A stretch of DNA of 5,570 bases from Burkholderiales bacterium (GTDB taxonomy: Bacteria; Pseudomonadota; Gammaproteobacteria; Burkholderiales; SG8-39): assembly GCA_005777205.1 (NCBI GenBank), contig SXNB01000198.1, positions 1-5,570 of the forward strand, written 5' to 3'. Below the pieces are notes generated by a model. It did not search any database. It was not told the origin of the DNA and was given only the letters and a program-made list of their open reading frames with translations. Below, one piece after another: positions 1 through 5,408 of the stretch. Both the position numbers and the translations under genes were made by a program. Position 1 is the stretch's first letter. The number at the start of each line of letters is the position of its first letter.

Positions 1-678
1 GACCGGGACGAGACGCGCTCCATGCGCTCCAAGGAGGACGCTCAGGACTACCGCTATTGTCCGGACCCGGATCTGCTGCCGCTGGTGATCCCTGCGGAAG
101 AGGTAGAGGCGATCCGCGCCCGGATGCCCGAGCTGCCGGCGCAGAAGCGCGTGCGCTACGCGGCGCAGTTCGGGCTGGCCGCGTACGACGTCATGCTGTT
201 GACCGAATCGCGCGAGAAGGCGGCCTACTTCGAGCAGGCGGTGTCCGGGTACGGCGCGACGGCGAAGCTGGCGGCGAACTGGCTCAATGGCGAGATTGCC
301 TCGCGCCTGAACGACGAGGGGCGGGAGTTCGACGCCGTGCCGGTACCGCCGCGGCGGCTGGCCGGTCTGCTGGCGCGAATCCAGGACGACACGGTGTCGC
401 AGAAGGCGGCCAAGGATGTGCTAGCGGAAATGTGGGTGGGCGAGGGCGAGGCCGACGCCATCATCGAGGCGAAGGGCCTGAAGCAGATCAGCGACTCAGG
501 TGCGATCGAGAGGCTGGTGGACGAGGTGCTGGCGGCGAACGTCAGACAGGTGGAGGACTTCCGCGCGGGCAGGGAGAAGGCCTTCAACTCCCTGGTCGGC
601 CAGGTGATGAAGCAGAGCAAGGGCAAGGCCAATCCGGCGCAGGTCAACGAGGTCCTGCGCAGCAGGCTGAAAGGCTAG
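1..678 (+). CDS. gatB: GatB, subunit B of Asp/Glu-tRNA amidotransferase (5' truncated by window edge)
   Basis: The reading frame is open from base 1 and ends at TAG 676-678, giving the last 225 residues of a protein that is normally about 475-490 residues long. GatB, with GatA and GatC, converts misacylated Glu-tRNA(Gln) and/or Asp-tRNA(Asn) to the amidated forms in the cytoplasm; GatB binds the tRNA and activates the acyl group. The first visible residues read TRSMRSKEDAQDYRYCPDPD followed by LLPLVI, the well-known end of the GatB catalytic core. The rest matches the helical tail and YqeY-like C-terminal domain, ending in the typical MKQSKGKANPAQVNEVLRSR. One oddity is Cys where the family usually has Phe in the YRYFPDPDLLPL motif. 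The methionine at base 22 is internal, not the start. gatC and gatA would be expected upstream, outside the window. Identity is firm from motifs alone. Confidence 0.97.
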   Translation, partial: DRDETRSMRSKEDAQDYRYCPDPDLLPLVIPAEEVEAIRARMPELPAQKRVRYAAQFGLAAYDVMLLTESREKAAYFEQAVSGYGATAKLAANWLNGEIASRLNDEGREFDAVPVPPRRLAGLLARIQDDTVSQKAAKDVLAEMWVGEGEADAIIEAKGLKQISDSGAIERLVDEVLAANVRQVEDFRAGREKAFNSLVGQVMKQSKGKANPAQVNEVLRSRLKG

Positions 679-682
679 CCGG

Positions 683-1262
683 CTACTTGCTCGAGCCCTT
701 GGTGAGCTCGAGGTAGCGCTTCTTGTCCTCGTTGTACTGGGCGTTGATCGAGTCCACTTCCTTATTCTTCTGCGCCAGCAGGTTCTCCTGGATGGCGATG
801 GAGAAGTTGTACTCCTTGATCTCCTGTTCCATCTTGGCCGGCGGCTTGTTCTTGCCCCGGGAAGAACGCCAATTCCTTCGTCAGGTCGGCCTGAGGCTTC
901 TTCAGCGTGCCGACGCGGGCCTCGGATTCCTGGACCGCCCTCTGGTTGTCCTCCAGCGCGCGCTTGCGGGCGAGCTCGATGTCTGCTTCGCTGGTATAGG
1001 TGGACAGCAGCGCCTTGTTCTTGCGCGACTCCTCCTTGAGGATCGAGTCGCGCTTTTTCTTTTCCTCGGCTTCCTTCGCCTTGGTCGCCTGGTCGGCGGC
1101 CGAGGCCTGCGGGTCGATCTTGCGCACCACCATGCCCTGGGCGTTCAGCTGCTCCACGGGCTTGCCGACGCAGCGCTAGGACGAGGCGGCGGACAGCGGC
1201 AACTCGGCGAGGGCGGCGGCGGCGAAGAACGGGGCGAGCTTGCGCAACCTGGGCGACTCCAT
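683..1262 (-). pseudogene. Broken DUF4124-type periplasmic coiled-coil protein gene
   Basis: Read from ATG 1262-1260 the frame encodes a Sec-type signal peptide (MESPRLRKLAPFFAAAALAE, then LPLSAASS). It then hits an in-frame TAG at 1178-1176, exactly where homologues as I recall them have Tyr of a YRC motif. After the stop it continues RCVGKPVEQLNAQGMVVRKI and a long charged, Lys/Glu-rich, probably coiled-coil region. A single extra C in the CCCC run at 855-858 shifts the frame. Removing it rejoins GKNKPPAKMEQEIKEYNFSI and runs to TAG 685-683, ending LELTKGSSK. The repaired product would be about 190 residues. Related proteins carry a longer segment between CVGK and PVEQLN, so part of the short DUF4124 core also seems lost (inference). 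GAGGG at 1274-1270 is a good ribosome site 7 bases before the ATG. The gene converges with gatB (4-base gap) and diverges from pyrE. A restart at GTG 1157 would lack the signal peptide. The precise function of the family is unknown to me. Confidence 0.72.
690..712. terminator. Weak hairpin just after gatB, possible transcription end
   Basis: CTCGAGC at 690-696 and GCTCGAG at 706-712 form a perfect 7-base inverted repeat around a 9-base loop, 11 bases after the gatB stop. No clean T run follows, only a moderately T-rich stretch. The repeat also lies inside the 3' coding end of the opposing gene (LELTKGSSK), so it may be chance. It is listed because the two genes converge here and some transcript end is expected. 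Confidence 0.2.
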
Positions 1263-1299
1263 TGGCGTACCCTCGGAGGATCCTAACGCGGCGGGCCCG

Positions 1300-1329
1300 C
1301 TGCCGTTGACCGGGGTTCCCCTGTAATAT
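1300..1329 (+). promoter_or_regulatory. Candidate pyrE promoter, -10 box very close to the ATG
   Basis: TAATAT at 1324-1329 is a good sigma-70 -10-like hexamer ending 7 bases before the pyrE ATG at 1337, so transcription would begin at or next to the start codon. The matching -35 is poor: CTGCCG at 1300-1305 has an 18-base spacer. A better-looking TTGACC at 1306-1311 has only 12 bases of spacer. No purine-rich ribosome site is present between 1312 and 1336. This fits a leaderless mRNA, but it is a reading by eye without an experimental start site. Confidence 0.4.
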
Positions 1330-1336
1330 CCGCGCC

Positions 1337-2026
1337 ATGCACTCTGCCGACCGCGCCTTCATCGCCGAAACCACGGCGAAGATGCTCCTCGAAGTGAAAG
1401 CCGTGCTGTTCTCCGAGGGCAAGCCCTTTATCTTCACCTCGGGCTGGGCCAGCCCGGTGTACATCGACTGCCGCAAGCTCATCTTCTACCCGCGCATCCG
1501 CGCGCAGCTGATCGACTTCGCCGCGGCGACGCTCTCGCGCGACGCCGGCTTCGAGCAGTTCGACGTCGTCGCCGGCGGCGAGACCGCCGGCATCCCCTAC
1601 GCCGCCTGGATGGCCGACCGCCTCGGCCTGCCGATGCAGTACATCCGCAAGAAGCCCAAGGGCTTTGGCCGCAACGCCCAGATTGAGGGCGACATCCGCG
1701 AGGGCGCGCGCACGCTGCTGGTGGAGGACCTCACCACCGACGGGCGCTCCAAGATCAATTTCTGCCAGGCGCTGCGCGCGGCGGGCGCGGTGGTCGAGCA
1801 CGTCTACGTCAACTTCTACTACGACATTTTCCCGGAATCCAAGCAGGTGATGTCCGACCTGAAGGTGCGGCTGCACCACCTCGCCAGTTGGTGGGACGTG
1901 CTGGGCGTGGTGAAGCAGGGCAACTACCTCGCTGTGGCGCAGATCGACGAGGTGGAAAAGTTCCTGCACGCGCCCGCGGAGTGGTCCGCGAAGCACGGCG
2001 GCGCCTCCAGCTTCCCCAACGGCTGA
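1337..2026 (+). CDS. pyrE: Orotate phosphoribosyltransferase
   Basis: This 229-residue cytoplasmic enzyme transfers the phosphoribosyl group of PRPP to orotate, giving OMP in the fifth step of de novo UMP synthesis. The type I phosphoribosyltransferase PRPP loop is LLVEDLTTDGRSK (residues 127-139), with the paired acidic residues E130 and D131. The N-terminal substrate-site segment FTSGWASPVYIDCRKLI spans residues 33-49. VVAGGETAGIP (77-87) and YIRKKPKGFG (102-111) form the central fold and the Lys-rich catalytic-loop region. The VEDLTTDGRSK form resembles alpha- and betaproteobacterial PyrE of about 225-230 residues more than the E. coli enzyme (about 213, VEDVITAG). The start at ATG 1337 gives the expected N-terminus, although no Shine-Dalgarno sequence precedes it. 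It is divergent from the broken coiled-coil gene and 31 bases ahead of xth on the same strand, so the two may be cotranscribed. All expected core motifs are present and the frame is intact. Confidence 0.95.
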   Translation: MHSADRAFIAETTAKMLLEVKAVLFSEGKPFIFTSGWASPVYIDCRKLIFYPRIRAQLIDFAAATLSRDAGFEQFDVVAGGETAGIPYAAWMADRLGLPMQYIRKKPKGFGRNAQIEGDIREGARTLLVEDLTTDGRSKINFCQALRAAGAVVEHVYVNFYYDIFPESKQVMSDLKVRLHHLASWWDVLGVVKQGNYLAVAQIDEVEKFLHAPAEWSAKHGGASSFPNG

Positions 2027-2057
2027 ACGCCCCCTTTCCGTAGCGGCACGCAACGGT

Positions 2058-2846
2058 ATGCGGGTCATCACGCTCAACGTCAACGGCATCCGCTCGGCCG
2101 CGAGGAAGGGGCTCTATCCCTGGCTCGCGGCGCATAAGGCGGACATCGTCTGCCTGCAGGAGGTGAAGGCGCACGAGGCGGATCTCGACCCGGCGATCCT
2201 GAACCCGAAGGGCTATCTGGGCCATTTCCACTGCGCCGAGAAGAAGGGCTACGCCGGCGTCGGCCTGTACACGCGCGCCAAGCCCGACGCAGTGGTGCGC
2301 GGCTTCGGCGTCAGGGAGTTCGACGCCGAGGGCCGGACCCTGGAAGCGCGCTTCGGCAAGCTGTCGGTGATCTCGGTCTACCTGCCTTCGGGCTCATCGG
2401 GCCCGCATCGGCAGGCCTCGAAGTTCCGCTTCCTGGAGGCCTTCCTGCCGCACATGGCGAAGCTCAGACGCTCGGGCCGCGAGATTCTGCTGTGCGGGGA
2501 CTGGAACATCGCGCACCAGGAGATCGACCTGCGCAACTGGCGATCGAACCAGAAGAACTCGGGCTTCCTGCCGGAGGAGCGCGCCTGGCTGACGAAGGTG
2601 TTCGACGAGGTCGGTTTTGTCGACGTGTTCCGCCGGTTGAACGCGAAACCCGACCAGTACACCTGGTGGTCCAACCGCGGCCAGGCGTGGGCGAAGAACG
2701 TGGGCTGGCGGCTGGATTATCACATCGCCACTGAAGCCTTGGCGAAGACCGCGCAACGCGAAGCCATCTACCTGAAGAAGCGCTTCAGCGACCATGCGCC
2801 GCTGACCATCGACTACGCGGCCGACCGGTTCCTGAAGCTAGCCTGA
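2058..2846 (+). CDS. xth: Exodeoxyribonuclease III / AP endonuclease (EEP fold)
   Basis: This 262-residue protein belongs to the exonuclease III (ExoA/XthA) family of Mg-dependent nucleases that cut 5' of abasic sites and remove 3'-blocking groups in base-excision repair. The catalytic set is complete and in order: N7 in TLNVNGIRSA, E35 in VCLQEVKA, Y108 in SVYLPSGSSG, D148 and N150 in CGDWNIAHQEIDLRN, D220 in VGWRLDYHIA, and the D245-H246 pair in FSDHAPLTIDY. These match the E. coli residues N7, E34, Y109, D151, N153, D229, D258 and H259. KFRFLEAF (122-129) and YTWWSNRG (201-208) are further family hallmarks. The length is typical. ATG 2058 sits 31 bases after the pyrE stop and begins MRVITLNVNG, the usual N-terminus. 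No clear Shine-Dalgarno precedes it, so coupling to pyrE or SD-independent initiation is likely. It is predicted to be fully active. Confidence 0.95.
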   Translation: MRVITLNVNGIRSAARKGLYPWLAAHKADIVCLQEVKAHEADLDPAILNPKGYLGHFHCAEKKGYAGVGLYTRAKPDAVVRGFGVREFDAEGRTLEARFGKLSVISVYLPSGSSGPHRQASKFRFLEAFLPHMAKLRRSGREILLCGDWNIAHQEIDLRNWRSNQKNSGFLPEERAWLTKVFDEVGFVDVFRRLNAKPDQYTWWSNRGQAWAKNVGWRLDYHIATEALAKTAQREAIYLKKRFSDHAPLTIDYAADRFLKLA

Positions 2847-3146
2847 CTTCGCCGGCGGCGCGCCGGCGGTCCAGCCACCAGGCCAGCATCGGAAGGGTGA
2901 CGAAGCCGCCCGGCATCACCACCACGATCAGGTAAGGCGAGATCCTCGAGATACGCCCGATCTGCGAGCGGATCTCGGCGACGAGGTACTTGCGCTCGCG
3001 CCGCGACCCGCGTGGACCAGCGTGACGCCGATGGATGCGCCCGCATCCAGGGGCGCGAGTTGGGCGAGAAGACTGTCGCGTTCGGCCTGTGCCCGCACCG
3101 AGAGTCGCACGCGGGTCTCGGCCAGCGTCAGCAGCCGCTCGCGCAT
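2785..3146 (-). pseudogene. Frameshifted small gene(s): YqjK-like start, then a membrane helix in another frame
   Basis: ATG 3146-3144, only 4 bases after the holin-family stop, opens MRERLLTLAETRVRLSVRAQ followed by AERDSLLAQLAPLDAG. This Arg/Ala-rich helix resembles the N-terminus of YqjK-like proteins that commonly follow YqjE-type holins. This frame then loses protein character and stops at TGA 2930-2928. From about 3006 a different minus frame reads RRERKYLVAEIRSQIGRISR, then a hydrophobic helix ISPYLIVVVMPGGFVTLPML, then AWWLDRRRAAGEV, a convincing membrane protein C-terminus with positive residues following. It would run to TGA 2787-2785, overlapping the xth end by 62 bases. That second frame has no ATG, GTG or TTG between about 3130 and the conserved segment, so it can only be expressed if joined to the ATG at 3146 by a shift (one missing base or two extra between about 3040 and 3005). 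Whether this was one gene or two fused remnants I cannot tell. The YqjK label is tentative. Confidence 0.5.
2850..2868. terminator. GC-only hairpin immediately after xth
   Basis: CGCCGGC (2850-2856) and GCCGGCG (2862-2868) pair perfectly over 7 bases around a 5-base loop, starting 4 bases after the xth TGA. The stem is entirely G-C, but no T run follows on the + strand. It could protect or pause the pyrE-xth transcript rather than act as a classic Rho-independent terminator. It also lies within the frameshifted minus-strand coding segment (Arg/Ala codons), so chance in GC-rich DNA is possible. Confidence 0.3.
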
Positions 3147-3150
3147 GCGC

Positions 3151-3480
3151 TCAGGGCCTGCCTAGGGTGTCGCGATCCCGCTCGAACTCGGCGAGCGTCG
3201 CGGCGAGGAACTTCGGCCGTTCGCGCAGGCGCGCGCGGGCGAACAGCGCCGCGGCGGTGCCGGCGCCAATGAATCCGGCCGCCACCAGCCCAGCGGCGAG
3301 CAGGCGGTTGGCATCCCAAAACAGAAGCACCACCAGGATCGCGTCGAACACCAGCGCCGCGCCCAGAAACAGGAACGCGGCGGCGAGCCAGATCCCGATC
3401 TCGAGCAGGCGCAGGGCCTGCTCTTCCGCCTCGGTGGCGGCAAGCCGCAGGCGCGCTAACTCCCTAACGGGGCCAAGCAT
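3151..3480 (-). CDS. Phage-holin-family small inner-membrane protein (YqjE-like)
   Basis: ATG 3480-3478 to TGA 3153-3151 encodes 109 residues. The layout is that of the YqjE / holin superfamily III-like group. A short amphipathic N-terminal helix (MLGPVRELARLRLAATEAEE, 1-20) leads into one membrane segment at about 28-53 (IGIWLAAAFLFLGAALVFDA, then ILVVLL). A second segment follows at about 59-80 (RLLAAGLVAAGFIGAGTAAA). A basic tail closes the protein, with RARLRERPKFLAATLAEFER at 82-101. The pattern around FWDANRLLAAG and RPKFLAATLAEFERD is typical of the chromosomal proteins. Despite the name, these are usually not part of a prophage, and no phage gene is present here; a role in the membrane or stress response is presumed. 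The frame stays open upstream and no clear ribosome site marks the start. The N-terminus is also a little short for the family, so an upstream non-ATG start is possible. Its usual DUF883 (YqjD) partner is absent: the upstream neighbour is divergent ampG. Confidence 0.75.
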   Translation of the reverse strand: MLGPVRELARLRLAATEAEEQALRLLEIGIWLAAAFLFLGAALVFDAILVVLLFWDANRLLAAGLVAAGFIGAGTAAALFARARLRERPKFLAATLAEFERDRDTLGRP

Positions 3481-3504
3481 CGATGGCGCGGAGGCCGCCC
3501 CGGG

Positions 3505-3510
3505 TAAGAT
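3505..3510 (+). promoter_or_regulatory. Candidate -10 box for ampG
   Basis: TAAGAT at 3505-3510 lies in the 69-base divergent gap between the holin-family gene and ampG. It would place the transcript start near 3517-3519, about 31 bases before the chosen ampG ATG. No good -35 sits 16-18 bases upstream (3481-3487 reads CGATGGC). The hexamer is supported by position and similarity only. Confidence 0.3.
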
Positions 3511-3549
3511 TTGCCCCGATGGTCCCCGCCGAATACGCCGCTGTGTTCC

Positions 3550-4914
3550 ATGTCTGCCGGGCCTAGCGCGGCCAGCGCCAGGCCGGGCTGGCGCGACGCG
3601 TTTAGCGCCTACGCCGGGCCGCGCGTGGCGGCGCTGTTGTTCCTTGGCTTCTCCGCCGGCCTGCCCGTCCTGTTGGTGTTCGCCACCCTTTCGGCCTGGC
3701 TCGCGCAGGCGGGCATTGAGCGAGGCACCATCGGCCTGCTGTCCTGGGTCGGGATCACCTACTCCACCAAGGTGCTGTGGGCGCCGGTCGTGGATCGGCT
3801 GCCGCTGCCCCTGCTTACGCGCTGGCTTGGCCGCCGCCGCGGCTGGATGCTGCTGGCGCAGCTCGCGCTCGCGGCGGGCCTCGTTGGCTTGTCCGCGCAG
3901 GATCCGGCGCGGGACCTGCAGGCGGTGGTGCTGCTGGCGCTGCTGGTCGCTTTCGCCTCGGCGACGCAGGACATCTGCATCGATGCGTGGCGCATCGAAG
4001 CCGCGCCCGCGACGCAGCAGGGCGCCATGGCGGCCGCTTATCAGTTGGGCTACCGCGCCGGGTTGATCGCCGCTGGAACAGGGGCGCTGCTGCTGGCCGG
4101 AAGCTTCGGCTGGTCGACCGCGTACCTTGTCATGGCCGTGCTCGCCTTCGTCGGCGTTGTCACGACACTGCTCATTCCGGAGCCCGAGCGTGACCAAGCA
4201 ACCGCAGCGGTGGCGGTGGAAGCCCGAGTGGTCGACTTCATTGCTCGGCGAGCGAACTGGCCGGCGTGGCTGCGCTTGGCCGGCGCCTGGTTCACTGGCG
4301 CGGTGGTCTGCCCGTTCCTAGACTTCTTCACGCGCAACGGCGTGGCGACCGGGGCGCTGATCCTCGCCTTCATCGGCCTGTTCCGGGTCACCGACATCGC
4401 CATGGGTGTGATGGCGAACCCGTTCTACCTCGAGCTGGGATACACGCTGCAGCAGATCGGCGTCATCGCCAAGGGTTACGGCATCGGTATGACCATCCTC
4501 GGCGCGCTCGCTGGCGGCTTCGCGGTGGCGCGCTGGGGCACGCTGCCCTCGCTGGTAGCGGGCGGATTATTGGTCATCGTCTCCAACCTGACGTTCGCGG
4601 CGCTCGCCTGGATCGGCTCGCCCGACCTCGTCTGGCTCGCGCTCGTCATCAGCTGCGACAACTTCAGCGGCGGCCTCGCGGGCACCGCGTTCATCGCCTA
4701 TCTGTCCGGGCTTACCAATACGGCCTACACCGCCACGCAGTACGCGCTGTTCTCGTCGCTGTTCACCCTGCCGGGGAAGATCCTCGCGGGCGCTTCGGGC
4801 TACGTCGCCGACGCGATCGGCTGGCCGCTGTTCTTCGTCTACACCTCGTCGCTGGGCCTGCCGGCGCTGGTGCTGCTGGCGGTGCTGGCGCGCCGCCTGG
4901 AGCACAAAAAGTAA
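3550..4914 (+). CDS. ampG: AmpG-family muropeptide MFS permease
   Basis: This 454-residue integral inner-membrane protein belongs to the AmpG branch of the major facilitator superfamily. AmpG proteins import GlcNAc-anhydroMurNAc (peptides) from the periplasm for cell-wall recycling, and in some bacteria thereby influence AmpC beta-lactamase induction. About 12 hydrophobic segments are visible. AmpG signatures include LLFLGFSAGLP (29-39), STKVLWAPVVDRL (72-84), the hallmark QDICIDAWRIE (140-150, compare QDIVIDAYRVE), YQLGYRAG (164-171), FRVTDIAMGVMANPFYLELG (278-297), and NFSGGLAGTAFIAYLSGLTN with YTATQYALFSSL (371-404). ATG 3550 gives the usual short N-terminal arm (MSAGPSAASARPGWRDAFSA) before helix 1. 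The frame extends to a TTG at 3511, which adds unlike sequence, and the ATG at 3519 is out of frame. No Shine-Dalgarno is evident. No ampD, ampR or beta-lactamase gene is visible nearby, so recycling is the safer reading. Other AmpG-like paralogues may carry different substrates. Confidence 0.88.
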   Translation: MSAGPSAASARPGWRDAFSAYAGPRVAALLFLGFSAGLPVLLVFATLSAWLAQAGIERGTIGLLSWVGITYSTKVLWAPVVDRLPLPLLTRWLGRRRGWMLLAQLALAAGLVGLSAQDPARDLQAVVLLALLVAFASATQDICIDAWRIEAAPATQQGAMAAAYQLGYRAGLIAAGTGALLLAGSFGWSTAYLVMAVLAFVGVVTTLLIPEPERDQATAAVAVEARVVDFIARRANWPAWLRLAGAWFTGAVVCPFLDFFTRNGVATGALILAFIGLFRVTDIAMGVMANPFYLELGYTLQQIGVIAKGYGIGMTILGALAGGFAVARWGTLPSLVAGGLLVIVSNLTFAALAWIGSPDLVWLALVISCDNFSGGLAGTAFIAYLSGLTNTAYTATQYALFSSLFTLPGKILAGASGYVADAIGWPLFFVYTSSLGLPALVLLAVLARRLEHKK

Positions 4915-4926
4915 CCGATCGGTTAC
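4911..4926. terminator. Palindromic terminator between ampG and the VOC gene, best on the minus strand
   Basis: GTAACCGATCGGTTAC at 4911-4926 is a perfect 16-base palindrome containing the ampG TAA stop (4912-4914). It folds as a 6-base stem with a GATC loop. On the minus strand it is followed at once by TTTTT (4910-4906), making a short Rho-independent terminator for the VOC gene, whose stop lies 11 bases before it. On the + strand it is followed by ATTT, so it may also help end ampG transcription. The sequence also resembles a TetR-type operator half-site pair, but its place between two gene ends argues for termination. Confidence 0.6.
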
Positions 4927-4937
4927 ATTTCCGGGAT

Positions 4938-5333
4938 CTACGGCTTCGGCCGGAACATCGCGCAGAGCTTGTTGCCGTCCGGGTCGCGGACGTAGGCGAG
5001 GTGCAGCGGGACAGGCCGGCCCGCGCGCAGCCCGGGCGGCTCCTCGATGGAGGTAGCGCCGTGCGCGATGGCCGTGGCATGGAACTGCAGCACCTGCTCG
5101 GCGGAACTGCACTTGAACCCCACGGTGGCGCCATTGGCGACCGTCGCCGGTTCGCCGTTGATCGGCTCGCTGACGCAGAACATCCCGCCGTCGTGGCGGT
5201 AGAACAGGCGGTCCTGCCCGGTCGTGTTGCTGTTGCGAATCGGCTCGCCGGCGCCCAGCACCGCGAGCAGGGCGTCGTAGAAGCGCTTGGAGCGCTCGAG
5301 GTCGTTGGTTCCGACCATCACGTGGCTGAACAT
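4938..5333 (-). CDS. VOC-superfamily (glyoxalase/bleomycin-resistance-like) protein
   Basis: The 131-residue product runs from ATG 5333-5331 to TAG 4940-4938. It has the vicinal-oxygen-chelate layout of two beta-alpha-beta-beta-beta modules. MFSHVMVGTNDLERSKRFYD (1-20) is the typical opening, with candidate metal ligand H4 and the FYDALLAVLG helix. YRHDGGMFCVSEPINGEPAT (45-64) is the middle of module 1, FHATAIAHGAT (84-94) is the second helix, and PLHLAYVRDPDGNKLCAMF (109-127) is the standard ending with candidate ligand H111. The family includes lyases, dioxygenases and resistance proteins, and the substrate cannot be read from sequence. A cytoplasmic location is implied by the lack of a signal peptide. 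GGAG at 5346-5343, 9 bases before the ATG, is the clearest ribosome site in the window and fixes the start. The gene converges with ampG, 23 bases apart, and appears transcribed alone from the 5334-5570 region. Confidence 0.9.
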   Translation of the reverse strand: MFSHVMVGTNDLERSKRFYDALLAVLGAGEPIRNSNTTGQDRLFYRHDGGMFCVSEPINGEPATVANGATVGFKCSSAEQVLQFHATAIAHGATSIEEPPGLRAGRPVPLHLAYVRDPDGNKLCAMFRPKP

Positions 5334-5408
5334 TCAGTTTGTCTCCGGTTTGCTCAACGCCGCATCAGGCAGTCGATTCGCGCTGGCTCTTCCACTTCTG
5401 ATAGCAGT

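Noticed and set aside
57..716. Long + frame over gatB giving a Gly/Arg/Ala-rich product
   Set aside because: It is the +2 shadow of gatB in GC-rich DNA; the gatB frame has firm family motifs.
1291..1300. GCGGGCCCGC palindrome in the pyrE / coiled-coil divergent gap
   Set aside because: A 10-base all-GC palindrome is unremarkable at this GC content and does not extend beyond the core; no second copy was seen.
496..1482. 328-codon minus frame spanning the gatB end, the coiled-coil gene and the pyrE start
   Set aside because: Composition is Arg/Ala/Gly/Ser shadow-like, and it crosses two other genes, one clearly real. Only its overlap with the broken gene in another frame explains the openness.
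1283..2089. 268-codon minus frame antisense to pyrE
   Set aside because: Val/Ala/Gly/Arg-rich antisense shadow with no family features; pyrE is certain.
3151..3480. Prophage remnant, suggested by the holin-like protein
   Set aside because: No endolysin, portal, integrase or att-like repeat nearby; this protein type is normally a chromosomal YqjE relative.
3035..4066. 343-codon + frame antisense to the holin-family gene and running into ampG
   Set aside because: Extremely Arg/Ala/Pro/Ser-rich with no domain; both overlapped genes have better evidence.
3481..4197. Long N-terminal extension of the holin-family frame antisense to ampG
   Set aside because: The added sequence is shadow-like and lies over ampG. 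The family begins near the ATG at 3480, though a slightly earlier non-ATG start cannot be excluded.
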